Source: CAWBFD01 sp963788115
GTDB taxonomy: Bacteria > Actinomycetota > Thermoleophilia > Solirubrobacterales > 70-9
Direction of reading: 5' to 3'
NCBI GenBank assembly: GCA_963788115.1
Contig: CAWBFD010000004.1
Span: forward strand, 372,001 to 436,000
DNA length: 64,000 nt
Shown here: positions 17,313-26,395 of the stretch, in pieces
Position numbering within the stretch: the first letter of the stretch is position 1
How the letters are laid out: every line of letters starts with the position of its first letter
Notes under the pieces: generated by a model
Seen by the model: the letters and a program-made list of their open reading frames with translations, nothing else
The model's database searches: none
Told to the model about the DNA's origin: nothing
Translations under genes and position numbers: made by a program

Positions 17313-20300
17313 TCATGCGGGCACCTCGGCGGCCAGCAGAGCTTTCGTCCGTTGGATTCCGGTCATGTTGCCCTTCTTCTCGTACAGGGCGGCAGCTTCC
17401 AGCAAGGCGTCTCGGGCCGCCAGCGACTCGCCCGCCGCCGTCAGCACCTTCGCGTGTGAGAGCAGCGCGTCCGCTCGGTCGGTCAACCAGTCTGTCTGCG
17501 AAGCCAAATGCACCCCCTCTGCGCTGAGGCGCTTGGCCTCGGTTACGACGCCGCGCTCCGCGAGCAACAGCGCCCGCTCAGTCCGCCAGGTGATCTGCAC
17601 CGCGAGGTCGTCGGCCGCCGCGGCATCCTCGGCGACGCGGGTGAGCTCCCAGGCCTCATCGTGGCGTCCCTGTTCGTGTACCGCCCGGGCGAGCATCATC
17701 GCCGTGTCGGCCAGGAGCGCCTTCTCGCCCATCTCCGCCAGGCGGTCGTAGCCGTCGCGCAACGCTGCCTCGGCTGCGGAGACGTCGCCCCCGGCAAGCG
17801 CCACGAAGGCTTGCGGATGGGAGACCGCGCTCTGCATTGTGCGGCCAAGGTCAGCGAGGATCGCATTGCGCTCCTCGAGCAGACGGCGCGCCGTCTCGAG
17901 TTCCCCCCGCATCGCCCAGAGGCCTGCGAGCGAATCGAGGACGCCGGCCTGAGATCGGCGGTCCCCACCTAGCTGTGCCCGAATGGCCTCGCACCGAGTG
18001 ATGCCATCTTCGACCGGGGTCGGACCGAAGTAGGCCGATGAGCCGAGCCAGACCAACGAATCGGCCAACCCCTTCTCGTCCCCCGCGCGCCGGGCATGTT
18101 CTGCGGCGCGCTCCCAGGCGGCGTCGGCGTTGGCGGACCGTGCCGCGATCCAATGCACAAGCGCGCGCAGCCGCCACAGTCGGTCCAAGCCGAGGTCGTC
18201 TTCGTGGCGCTCGAATGTCTCCCGCATGGCGTCGAACCGTTGACGGATCTCGCGCGCGCTCGCCTCGGTGTCGACCTGCAGTCGAGCGAAGAGCTTGGCT
18301 ACAGTCGCATGCGCCTCCGCGCTCCCGTCGCCGCGTGCGATGGCCTCCTCGACGGCGCCTTCGAGCAAGCTCTCCGCATCGCGCAGCCGTCCCGACTCGG
18401 TTAGAGCCATGCCGAGCTCAGGCAGAAGAAGCCCCCGCTCGGGGTCGCCCTCCGGCAGGATGACGAGCGCGCGCTCGAGCAGGCTGATCGCGGCCGGGAG
18501 ATCGCCACGGGTGAGAGCCCCTCGGCCCGCGGCGCCCAGGTACCTGGCTCCGCTCCTCGCGAGCTCGAGGTAGCTTTGTCCCGCCCCCGGCTCGACCTCG
18601 ACGTGGTAGCTGTATGCCTGTTCGAGGTGGTAGCCGGTAACTTCGGGGTTCTCGGTGACGCCTCGGGGTGCCCTCTGCTCGAGCCAGCGCGCATGTTGCT
18701 CGTGTAAGGCGGCGCGGCGCTGCTTCGGAATCAGGGCGTATCCAGCGTCCCGGATCAGGATGTGGCTGAAGCGGAACCCCTCCTCACCCTGGATGTCTGG
18801 GCGTACCGGACGGATCAGCTCCCGGCGGATAAGCGCCGAGAGGTGGACATCAAGCTCGCCTGGCGGGGCGTCGCGGAGCGCCTCCACCAGAGCCCCGCGA
18901 TGGAACGTCCGGCCCTCGATCGAGGCGCTCTCCAGCACCGCACGCGCGCCGGGATCGAGCCGATCAATGCGTGCCGTCAATACCGCCTGGATCGTCGGCG
19001 GAATTCCTCGCACATCTCCCGCCTCCGCCCGCATGGCTACCAGCTGCTGGAGGAAGAACGGATTACCCTCGGCCGCGGTGAGCAGGTCGGCCTCGTCCCG
19101 GGGCGTGAGGGCGAGATCGCGCCCGAGTTGTTCGAGCAACTCCCTGGACTCCGTGGCTGAGAACGGATCCAGCCGCAAGAAGGAAGCGCGCTCCCCGCCC
19201 GCTGACGCCCAGCCGGGGCGCCCCTCGAGCAGCTCGGGCCGGGCGAGGCAGATGACCAGGAGAGGAGCAGCCATTGCGAACGTGGCAAGGTGCTCAAGCA
19301 GGTCGAGGAGCGTCGGCGCGGCCCAGTGGATGTCCTCGATCACGACCACGAGCGGCTCCCTGTGCGCGACGGCCTCGAGTAACCTCCGGGTGGCCCACTG
19401 GATCTCCTCGACGGGAACGGCGCCGGGTTGGAAGCCGACCGCCCTCGACAACCGGCTGGCGATCAGGCTCGCCTCCTCTGCTGTGGTCGCTCCGCCGTTG
19501 GCGAGGGAGGTGAGCGCCGTTTCGTCGGCGCCTCCCGCGAGCGCTCGAACGATCTCGGCCAGCGGCCAGTAGGTGATCGCATCGCCGTAAGGCAGGCAGC
19601 GCCCGACCGCGGGCCTCGCCTCGTCGGACACGTCATCCAGGAACGCTCGCGCCAAGCGGGACTTGCCGATGCCAGCCGGGCCGAGCACCGTGACGAACCT
19701 GGGCGTCTGCCGGGCGACCACCTCGTCGAATGCCTCCCGAAGGAACCCGCGCTCGGCCGTTCGACCGACGAAAGGCATCGCAGCCGAGCGCGGTGGCTCG
19801 GCCGTCTCCGGAGCCACCGCGACGAGCCGCCAGGCGGTAACCGGCGCCGCCTTCCCCTTCAGCACAAGTGCAGCCGGGGAATCGAGGCTGGCCGCTCCTC
19901 GCAGGAGCTGAGCCGTTCGCTCTCCGACCAGCACCTGCCCAGGCTCGGCGGCCGCCTCCAGTCGCTGCGCGACGTTGACGGCGTCGCCGAGCGTGGACCA
20001 GCGCCCCGTGGGATCGTCGCCAACGACGGCCTCACCGGTGTTGAGGCCGGTACGAACGTTGAGCTCCACCCCCCAGCGCCGCTCGATCTCGTGATTGAGC
20101 TCGGTGAGTGCCTCTCCTATCTCAAGCGCCGCTCGTGCGGCGCGAATGACATCGTCCTCATGTGCCACTGGAACGCCGAAAACCGCCATGACCGCATCGC
20201 CCATGTGCTTCTCGACCGTCCCGCCGTGACGCTGGATCGCCCGATCGGCGCCCTCGAACCAGCGTCCGATGACCTCGTGCAGCGATTCGGGATCAAGCCG

Positions 20301-20456
20301 CTCACCGAGTGCCGTGAAGCCGCTGACGTCGGTGAACAGGGCCGTGACCAGCTTCCGCGCCCGCGCCGGAGGGGGTGCCGCCGTGAGCGGAGCGCCGCAC
20401 CACGAGCAATATCGCCCCCCCGCGCTCGGCCCGCCGCAACTGGCGCACGCCGGCAT
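17313..20456 (-). CDS. Class III nucleotidyl cyclase-AAA ATPase-TPR protein
   Basis: A 1,047-aa cytosolic multidomain signalling protein. It opens with a zinc-ribbon (C4, C7, C17, C20), then a class III adenylate/guanylate cyclase domain (about 36-205). Metal-binding Asp43 (FTDVSGFTALGERL) and Asp87 (VEKHMGDAVMAVFG) and purine-selecting Lys83 are present. An AAA/STAND ATPase follows from about residue 230 with Walker A GPAGIGKSRLA and Walker B LVVVIEDIHWA. The C-terminal half is TPR-like helices. Start: a longer frame begins at 20576, but ATG 20456 begins the zinc-ribbon and has TACACT 6 nt upstream. Relatives are thought to couple ligand or protein sensing to cAMP synthesis; the signal is unknown. 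Confidence 0.93.
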   Translation of the reverse strand: MPACASCGGPSAGGRYCSWCGAPLTAAPPPARARKLVTALFTDVSGFTALGERLDPESLHEVIGRWFEGADRAIQRHGGTVEKHMGDAVMAVFGVPVAHEDDVIRAARAALEIGEALTELNHEIERRWGVELNVRTGLNTGEAVVGDDPTGRWSTLGDAVNVAQRLEAAAEPGQVLVGERTAQLLRGAASLDSPAALVLKGKAAPVTAWRLVAVAPETAEPPRSAAMPFVGRTAERGFLREAFDEVVARQTPRFVTVLGPAGIGKSRLARAFLDDVSDEARPAVGRCLPYGDAITYWPLAEIVRALAGGADETALTSLANGGATTAEEASLIASRLSRAVGFQPGAVPVEEIQWATRRLLEAVAHREPLVVVIEDIHWAAPTLLDLLEHLATFAMAAPLLVICLARPELLEGRPGWASAGGERASFLRLDPFSATESRELLEQLGRDLALTPRDEADLLTAAEGNPFFLQQLVAMRAEAGDVRGIPPTIQAVLTARIDRLDPGARAVLESASIEGRTFHRGALVEALRDAPPGELDVHLSALIRRELIRPVRPDIQGEEGFRFSHILIRDAGYALIPKQRRAALHEQHARWLEQRAPRGVTENPEVTGYHLEQAYSYHVEVEPGAGQSYLELARSGARYLGAAGRGALTRGDLPAAISLLERALVILPEGDPERGLLLPELGMALTESGRLRDAESLLEGAVEEAIARGDGSAEAHATVAKLFARLQVDTEASAREIRQRFDAMRETFERHEDDLGLDRLWRLRALVHWIAARSANADAAWERAAEHARRAGDEKGLADSLVWLGSSAYFGPTPVEDGITRCEAIRAQLGGDRRSQAGVLDSLAGLWAMRGELETARRLLEERNAILADLGRTMQSAVSHPQAFVALAGGDVSAAEAALRDGYDRLAEMGEKALLADTAMMLARAVHEQGRHDEAWELTRVAEDAAAADDLAVQITWRTERALLLAERGVVTEAKRLSAEGVHLASQTDWLTDRADALLSHAKVLTAAGESLAARDALLEAAALYEKKGNMTGIQRTKALLAAEVPA

Positions 20457-20462
20457 GCCCCT

Positions 20463-20468
20463 AGTGTA
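20463..20468 (-). promoter_or_regulatory. -10 box, leaderless cyclase gene
   Basis: TACACT on the minus strand ends 6 nt before the ATG at 20456 and decides that start. Confidence 0.5.
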
Positions 20469-20648
20469 TGCCCGCGCCACCGTTGAATATCGGTGCGCCG
20501 GGCGGTCTGGCGCACTACCGTCAGCGCGACTCGTCAGCACACGTCCGGAAGCTGGCGGCGACCGGCACCGTGCCATTCGTTAGTCAGCGGGCCAGTCTCT
20601 ATCGATCCCGCGGGTGTCGCGGGAACTCGGGGTTAGCTCGACGAGGGC

Positions 20649-21117
20649 TTGATCGGCAGGGCGCCGACGAGCCTCGAGCAACTCGAGGAGATCGTCAAGG
20701 AGGTCGGCCGATCGCCCTGGCTCTTGGGGCCACGCGGTTACGTTCGATCCCGAGCGCCGCAGCCACCGCGTGCTTCACAGGACCGACGCACTGGAGGTCG
20801 CGCTGTTCGGTTGGGCGACGGGCCAGGACACGCTCTGTCACGACCACGGCGGCGCGAGCGGAGCGGCGTTCGTCTGCAGCGGCGTGCTGATCGAGGACGT
20901 CGTCGAGGCCGTGGACGGACTGGTGATCCGCCGGCACACCCACCTGCGACGGGCCGAGTCGGCATTCAGCTTCGGGCCCGACTACATCCATCGGGTCCGC
21001 CACGACCCGGCGCACGGAGTGGCCCTCTCGATTCACGCCAATACGCGGGCGGTGGGCGACGCGTTGGACTACGACGTGCGGCCCGACGGGACGATCCGGG
21101 TCCTCGCGTCCGTCTAG
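20649..21117 (+). pseudogene. Cysteine dioxygenase family gene with one frameshift
   Basis: The 3' frame (from about 20728) encodes a cupin with the type I cysteine dioxygenase pattern: ALFGWATGQDTLCHDHGGASGAAF gives the His-x-His iron ligands, and GPDYIHRVRHD supplies the third His. The N-terminal part (TSLEQLEEIVKEVGRSPWL) is in another frame starting at a TTG at 20649. The frames join at CTCTTGGGG (20721-20729); removing one T gives the continuous sequence SPWLWGHAVTFDPERRSHRV. The intact enzyme would oxidise cysteine or a related thiol to a sulfinate. Recent mutation or an assembly indel are both possible. Confidence 0.8.
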
Positions 21118-21190
21118 TCGAGCCGCCGTCTGCGGCGACCGACGCGTCGCTCGCCCCCCCAGGTGTGACGCTGGAACGTTTCGAAATAAC

Positions 21191-24055
21191 TCAGCCGCAG
21201 CCGGTGTTGTTACCGCAGCTCGAGCACGTGTAGCAGGAGCCAGTGCGCTGCATCATGCCCCCGCACTGCTCGCAGGCGGGGCCTAGGTCGAGGCCGCGCA
21301 TCCTCGCCGGGACCACGGGCGGCGAGTCGGTGAGCGCTTCCGCCGCGGGCATCGCGGTGCCGGGCTCCGGCTCCGGCGCTTGCACGCCCCGCTCGGCGGC
21401 GGGCTCCTGCGGCTCCGCGGAGCCGTCTGGGTGTCCGTTGCCGTGCCCGTTGCCGCCTGCGGCGGCGGGCCCGGCGCCCTCGTCGACGAACAGCGACTGC
21501 TGTGCCTCCTTGCGACGGCGCACCTCGGGTGTGAGGATCCCGAGCTCCTCGTGGACCTCCGGGTCGTCGATGAAGCGGCTCGCGAGCCAGCGCATGATGT
21601 AGTCGGGCAGCGACTTCGCGAAGGGGATCTCCGGGTTGTTGGTGATCCCCTCGGGCTCGAACCGGACGAAGCTGAACTTGCGGACCAGCGTCTCCAGCGG
21701 CACCCCGTATTGGAGCCCGATCGAGATCGACGTCGCGAAGGCATTCATCAGCCCCTTGATCGTCGAGCCCTCCTTGCCGATGTCGGTGAGGAAGATCTCG
21801 CCCAGCGACCCGTCCTCGTAGAGGCCCGCCGTGATGTAGCCCTCCTGGCCGCCGATCGAGAACTTGTGGGTGATCGACTGGCGCTCCCGCGGCATCCGGC
21901 GGCGCTCCGGCCGCGCCACGGGCGGCTCCGCCTCGGCGGGCTCGTCCCGCCTCTCGCCGGCGTCGGTGCGGAGCGCCTGCGCCGTCTTCGACCCGTCGCG
22001 ATAGATGGCGAGCGCCTTGAGGCCGAGCTTCCATCCCTGGGTGTAGGCGTCCGCGATGTCCTCGACCGTTGCGGACTCGGGCAGATTCACGGTCTTCGAC
22101 TCGGCTCCCGAGATGAACGGCTGAGTCGCCGCCATCATCTTGATGTGACCCAGGTGCGAGATCGCACGCTCGCCGACGGCCACATCGAACACCGGTAGAT
22201 GCTCGTCCTTGAGCCCGGGCGCGCCGATGATCGTGCCCTTCTCGTTGATGTGGGCCTCGATCTGCTCGATCTCGGCCTCCAAGTACCCGAGGGTGTGCAG
22301 CGCCATCGGCACCGTGCGGTTGACGATCGTCATCTGCCCGCCGCCGACCAGCTCCTTGAACTTGACAAGCGAGAAGTCGGGCTCGATCCCGGTCGTGTCG
22401 CAGTCCATGAGAAAGCTGATCGTCCCCGTCGGCGCGAGGACCGTCGCCTGCGCGTTGCGGTAACCGTGCTCTTCGCCGAGCTCGACCGCCTCGTCCCAGG
22501 TCGAGCGGGCGGCCTCGAGCAGATCACCCGTGATCCCGTCCGAGTCGATCTCGTGGGAGGCATCGCGGTGCATCCGCATCACCCGGTTGTGGGCCTCGCT
22601 GTTCTTGGGGTACTCGTCGTAGGGCCCCATCGCCGCGGCGATCTCGGCCGACTTGCGATAGCCACGACCCGTCATCAGCGCGGTGACCGCAGCGGCGACG
22701 TTGCGTCCCTCGTCGGAGTCGTACGGGACGCCGTCGGCCATCAGGAGCGCGCCGAGGTTGGCGTAACCCAGCCCGAGCTGGCGGAACGCCCGCGCGTTCT
22801 GACCGATCCTCTCGGTCGGATAGCTCGACGGCGTGACGATGATCTCCTGGGCGAGGAAGACGACGTCGACGGCGTGCTTGAACTCGTCCGTGTCGAAGGT
22901 GCCGTCCTCGTTGCGGAACCTCATCAGGTTGAGCGAGGCGAGGTTGCAAGCCGAGTCATCGACGTGCATGTACTCGGAGCACGGATTGGACGCATTGATC
23001 CGACCCGACTCCGGGCAGGTGTGCCAGCGGTTGATCGTGGTGTCGTACTGAACGCCGGGATCGGCGCAGCGCCAGGCGGCGTCGGCGATCTGGCGCATGA
23101 GCTCGCGGGCATCGACGGTCTTGATCGGCCTGCCGTCCACGCGCGCGGTCAGCTCCCACCGCTCGCCGTTCTCGACCGCCGCCATGAACTCGTCCGTCAC
23201 CCGCACGGAGTTGTTGGCGTTCTGGTACTGAACCGAGGCGAACGCCTCCGAGTCGAGCCGCATGTCGAAGCCGGCGTCGCGCAGGGCCGCCGCCTTCTCC
23301 TCCTCGCGAGCCTTGCACCAGATGAAGTCCTCGATGTCGGGATGGTCGACGTCGAGGACCACCATCTTGGCCGCCCGCCTGGTCCCGCCGCCGCTCTTGA
23401 TCGCGCCCGCCCACGAATCGGCGCCGCGCATGAAGCTGACCGGACCCGAGGCGATGCCGCCCTTCGCGAGCGGCTCCATCGATCCCCTGATCTTGGACAG
23501 GTTGACCCCCGAGCCAGACCCGCCCTTGAAGATGATCCCCTCCTGGGTGTTCCAGTCGAGGATCGACTCCATGTTGTCCTCGACGCTGAGGATGAAGCAC
23601 GCCGACGCCTGGGCCTCGCCGTCCGCGCGCCACCCCACGTTGAACCACACCGGGCTGTTGAAGGCCGCCTTCTGGTGGAGCAGGATGTGAGTCAGCTCGG
23701 CCTCGAACGCGTCGCCGTCCTCCTCGGTCGCGAAGTAGCCGCCCTCCCGGCCCCACCGCGCGATCGTCCCCGCGACCCGCGAGATCATCTGCTTCACTGA
23801 GCGCTCGCGCTGGGGGGATCCGAGCTGGCCGCGGAAGTACTTCTGGGCGACGATGTTGGTCGCGTTCTGGGACCACGACTTCGGGAACTCGACCTCGCGC
23901 TGCTCGAATGCCGGGTTGGCGGGGTCGCCGATGACCGCGTCGCGAAGCTCCCACTCGATTTCGTCGAACGGGTGCACCCCGGGGGTCGTGAAGCGGCGCT
24001 CGACGGTCAGGCCACCTCGACCGATTTGTGGTGCATCTGCAGCGCTTTTACTCAT
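21191..24055 (-). CDS. nrdJ: Vitamin B12-dependent (class II) ribonucleotide reductase
   Basis: A 954-aa cytosolic enzyme making deoxyribonucleotides with adenosylcobalamin as radical source, oxygen-independent. Visible: GGSGSGVNLSKIRGSMEPL near the N-terminal third, NPCSEYMHVDDSACNLASLNL with the active-site Cys, and a C-terminal redox-active, zinc-finger-like tail with C-x2-C-G and C-x2-C-x2-C repeats ending GNNTGCG. The ATG at 24055 is preceded by AAGGAGAAG; an in-frame extension to 24265 is rejected. It overlaps the 3' end of nrdR by 8 bp, so the pair forms an operon under NrdR control. Confidence 0.97.
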   Translation of the reverse strand: MSKSAADAPQIGRGGLTVERRFTTPGVHPFDEIEWELRDAVIGDPANPAFEQREVEFPKSWSQNATNIVAQKYFRGQLGSPQRERSVKQMISRVAGTIARWGREGGYFATEEDGDAFEAELTHILLHQKAAFNSPVWFNVGWRADGEAQASACFILSVEDNMESILDWNTQEGIIFKGGSGSGVNLSKIRGSMEPLAKGGIASGPVSFMRGADSWAGAIKSGGGTRRAAKMVVLDVDHPDIEDFIWCKAREEEKAAALRDAGFDMRLDSEAFASVQYQNANNSVRVTDEFMAAVENGERWELTARVDGRPIKTVDARELMRQIADAAWRCADPGVQYDTTINRWHTCPESGRINASNPCSEYMHVDDSACNLASLNLMRFRNEDGTFDTDEFKHAVDVVFLAQEIIVTPSSYPTERIGQNARAFRQLGLGYANLGALLMADGVPYDSDEGRNVAAAVTALMTGRGYRKSAEIAAAMGPYDEYPKNSEAHNRVMRMHRDASHEIDSDGITGDLLEAARSTWDEAVELGEEHGYRNAQATVLAPTGTISFLMDCDTTGIEPDFSLVKFKELVGGGQMTIVNRTVPMALHTLGYLEAEIEQIEAHINEKGTIIGAPGLKDEHLPVFDVAVGERAISHLGHIKMMAATQPFISGAESKTVNLPESATVEDIADAYTQGWKLGLKALAIYRDGSKTAQALRTDAGERRDEPAEAEPPVARPERRRMPRERQSITHKFSIGGQEGYITAGLYEDGSLGEIFLTDIGKEGSTIKGLMNAFATSISIGLQYGVPLETLVRKFSFVRFEPEGITNNPEIPFAKSLPDYIMRWLASRFIDDPEVHEELGILTPEVRRRKEAQQSLFVDEGAGPAAAGGNGHGNGHPDGSAEPQEPAAERGVQAPEPEPGTAMPAAEALTDSPPVVPARMRGLDLGPACEQCGGMMQRTGSCYTCSSCGNNTGCG

Positions 24056-24539
24056 CAAGTCTTCTCCTTGAAGCAGGATTGCGGGTGGACCCCGCAGGAT
24101 CGCGCGCGGGCCGGACGGAACCGGATGGGTCAAGGTCAGGGATCTCGCCGGGCAGGGTGCCCGCGAACTGGAGGTAGGCACCCCAGTCGAGGTCCCGCAG
24201 GCCCTGAAGGCAGAGCTCCCCGATGCGCTGGGACTCGAGCTCGCCGTCCGCCGACTCAATCGCAACCTCGATCCTCTCGACCAGGGCCTCGACGTCCTCG
24301 GCGGAGACGGGGCGCTTGTGCGCGGCGCGCAGCAGCGCCGCCCGCAGCTTGGTGCGATCGAACGGCTGCCGGGCGCGATCGCGCTTACGGACGTAGAGGA
24401 GCGGGCGCTGGAACCGCTCGTAGGTGGTGTAGCGACGCCGGCAGGCCGTGCACTCCCGGCGCCTTCGCATCGCCGCGCCGTCCTCGGCGCGACGGCTCGC
24501 CAGGACGCGGGTCGGGGCGCTGCAGGCGGGACACTCCAT
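24048..24539 (-). CDS. nrdR: Transcriptional repressor NrdR
   Basis: A 163-aa regulator of ribonucleotide reductase genes. The N-terminal zinc ribbon has C3 and C6 (MECPACSAPT) and a second pair in ECTACRRRYTTYER. The ATP-cone follows (VRKRDRARQPFDRTKLRAALLRAA) and senses ATP/dATP. Both are the standard domains at standard length. Two NrdR-box-like palindromes lie upstream, centred 42 bp apart, and the proximal one touches the likely -10 box. The gene therefore probably represses itself and the overlapping nrdJ. Confidence 0.97.
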   Translation of the reverse strand: MECPACSAPTRVLASRRAEDGAAMRRRRECTACRRRYTTYERFQRPLLYVRKRDRARQPFDRTKLRAALLRAAHKRPVSAEDVEALVERIEVAIESADGELESQRIGELCLQGLRDLDWGAYLQFAGTLPGEIPDLDPSGSVRPARDPAGSTRNPASRRRLDE

Positions 24540-24547
24540 CTGAAATC

Positions 24548-24553
24548 AGCTTA
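24548..24553 (-). promoter_or_regulatory. -10 box of nrdR-nrdJ
   Basis: TAAGCT on the minus strand ends 8 nt before the nrdR ATG, giving an almost leaderless mRNA. NrdR box 1 abuts it. Confidence 0.5.
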
Positions 24554-24563
24554 CTAGATCTAG
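24554..24563. promoter_or_regulatory. NrdR box 1
   Basis: CTAGATCTAG is a perfect palindrome at the position of a proximal NrdR box. It differs from the A/T-rich consensus core at the centre. Confidence 0.55.
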
Positions 24564-24595
24564 GGTTGAAATCCTTCCCTCTGAGGTTATAACCG

Positions 24596-24605
24596 CTATA
24601 TATAG
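24596..24605. promoter_or_regulatory. NrdR box 2
   Basis: CTATATATAG within AGCGCTATATATAGCGGT closely matches the core of the NrdR box consensus. Its centre is 42 bp from that of box 1, four helical turns. Confidence 0.7.
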
Positions 24606-24685
24606 CGCTTGGCGCGCACAAAGTTCAGCTGTGCGCGCCACGGCTCGGGCGTCCGCCAGCGGGCTCAGCTACCCTCGCCGTGGGA

Positions 24686-25480
24686 ATGTCCGATGCCGGG
24701 GGTGACAGCGGACCGCGCGAGCGGATCGAGCGCCGGGTCGCGGATGCCAGGGATGCCGCCGTTGACCGGGTGGTCGATGCCCGGGACGCCGCGGCGGAAC
24801 GGGTCGCGGACGCCCGGGACGCCGCCGTCGCGCTGATCGCGCGGCAGAAGCCTCGCCTACGGGGCGTCTCACACGAGTACGCGTTCTTCGTCTCGCTCGT
24901 CCTCGGCGCCGGACTGATCGTCGCGGCCGAGAGCGTCCGGGCCACCATCGCGGTCGCGATCTACGCCGCCAGCCTCTCGGCCCTCTTCGGGGTCAGCGCC
25001 CTCTACCACCGGGTCACCTGGCAGCGGCCCGAGATCCGGCGGTGGATGCGCCGCCTCGACCACACCATGATCTTCCTGCTGATCGCCGGAACCGTGACCC
25101 CGTTCGCCCTCCTGGTGCTCGATGGGACGTTCGCCGAGGCGCTGCTGATCGCGGTCTGGGCCGGCGCTGTGGCCGGCGTGGTGGTCGAGCTGATCTGGGT
25201 CGAGGCGCCGAAGTGGGTGTCGGCGATCGTCTACGTGTCCGTGGGCCTGATCGGCGCCGTCGCCTACCCGGAGATCATCGCCCGCGCCGGGCTCGGCGCC
25301 GGGCTGCTGATCGCGGCCGGGGGCCTCCTCTACATGGCCGGTGCCCTGATCTACGCGGCCCAGCGCCCGGATCCCAAACCGACCGTCTTCGGCTACCACG
25401 AGATCTTCCACGTGCTGGTGATCGCGGCCGCCGCGGCGCATTTCGCGGCGATCGCTCTCTACGCGTTGCCCAGCGGCTGA
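24686..25480 (+). CDS. Hemolysin III/PAQR family membrane protein
   Basis: A 264-aa seven-helix membrane protein of the HlyIII (YqfA) family. Metal-site residues are visible: Ser-x3-His in SALYHRVTW, Asp in RRLDHTMIFLLIAGTVTPFALL, and His residues in YHEIFHVLVIAAAAAHF. The N-terminus is unusual: three tandem 11-residue units of the type RVADARDAAVD (residues about 13-45) precede the membrane domain. A TACCCT hexamer at 24670-24675 lies 4 nt before a GTG (24680) and 10 nt before the ATG at 24686, so the ATG is preferred. It is followed 13 bp later by the sortase gene, probably in one operon. Confidence 0.9.
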   Translation: MSDAGGDSGPRERIERRVADARDAAVDRVVDARDAAAERVADARDAAVALIARQKPRLRGVSHEYAFFVSLVLGAGLIVAAESVRATIAVAIYAASLSALFGVSALYHRVTWQRPEIRRWMRRLDHTMIFLLIAGTVTPFALLVLDGTFAEALLIAVWAGAVAGVVVELIWVEAPKWVSAIVYVSVGLIGAVAYPEIIARAGLGAGLLIAAGGLLYMAGALIYAAQRPDPKPTVFGYHEIFHVLVIAAAAAHFAAIALYALPSG

Positions 25481-25493
25481 TGCCGGCCCGCTG

Positions 25494-26381
25494 ATGCGCG
25501 CGCGAGCATCCGTGATCGCCTCGACCGCGCTGATCACCGCGGGTCTGGTGGTCCTCCTCGACGTCGGCATGACCTTGGCGTGGAGCGAGCCGGTCTCGAC
25601 CCTGCACGGCTGGCTCGCCCAGCGGGAGGCAGCCGAGCAGCTCGAGGAGGTGACGGAGCGCTTCGAGGAGCGCCTGGCCGCCCAACCGCCGACCCCGACC
25701 CGGGGTTCGACCCCGGAAGACGAGAAGCTCGACCCCGCGGAGGTCAGCCGGCTCGCCGACCTGTTCGAGGACGAGGTGGAGAACGGCGATGCGATTGGGC
25801 GCATCATGATCCCCGCCATCGACCTCAACATCGTGCTCGTCCAGGGCACGTCGACCGCCGACCTGCAGAAGGGACCGGGGCACTATCCGGAGACCGTCCT
25901 CCCGGGGCAGCGCGGCACGGTGGCGTTCGCGGGGCACCGCACCACCTATCTGGCCCCGTTCCGCCACCTCGACGAGCTCGGCCCCGGTGACGAGGTGACG
26001 ATCGAGATGCCCTACGCCACGTTCATCTACCGGTTCGAGAAGCAGCTGATCGTCGACCCCACCCGGGTGGGCGTGGTCCGCGACGTCGATCACAACCGGC
26101 TCGTGCTCACGGCCTGCCACCCGGTGTACAGCGCCGCGCAGCGGATCGTCGTGTTCGCCCGGCAGGTCGACGTCGATCCCCCCGGTGGCGATGACGAGCC
26201 GGCCACGCCGCGCCCTGACGGCGGGCAGGCGCAGCCCGCAAACCAAGCCGATCAGGCGGAGGAGATCGACGAGCCCGACCTCGGACCGGCCCTGGCCTCG
26301 GCCGGGGGCCTGGTGGTGATTGCCGTGGGGATGCTGCTCCTTCCGGGGCGGCGGTCGGAGCCTCCCCGCCCGCCGGCGTAG
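25494..26381 (+). CDS. Sortase (class E-like)
   Basis: A 295-aa cell-surface transpeptidase. It has an N-terminal membrane anchor (ASTALITAGLVVLLDVGMTLAW), a charged coiled linker, the sortase beta-barrel (about 95-225), an acidic/Pro-rich tail and a second C-terminal hydrophobic segment (GLVVIAVGMLLLPG). Catalytic His148 (AGHRTTY), Cys208 (TACHP) and Arg217 (AAQRIVV) are present in the spacing of class E enzymes. A C-terminal transmembrane segment as well as the N-terminal one is less usual. No obvious LPxTG-like substrate gene is adjacent, so it may be the housekeeping sortase. Confidence 0.93.
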   Translation: MRARASVIASTALITAGLVVLLDVGMTLAWSEPVSTLHGWLAQREAAEQLEEVTERFEERLAAQPPTPTRGSTPEDEKLDPAEVSRLADLFEDEVENGDAIGRIMIPAIDLNIVLVQGTSTADLQKGPGHYPETVLPGQRGTVAFAGHRTTYLAPFRHLDELGPGDEVTIEMPYATFIYRFEKQLIVDPTRVGVVRDVDHNRLVLTACHPVYSAAQRIVVFARQVDVDPPGGDDEPATPRPDGGQAQPANQADQAEEIDEPDLGPALASAGGLVVIAVGMLLLPGRRSEPPRPPA

Positions 26382-26395
26382 CGGACGCCGACCGC

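Noticed and set aside
22199..23800. 533-codon plus-strand reading frame
   Set aside because: Lies wholly inside nrdJ on the opposite strand; a shadow frame of GC-rich codons.
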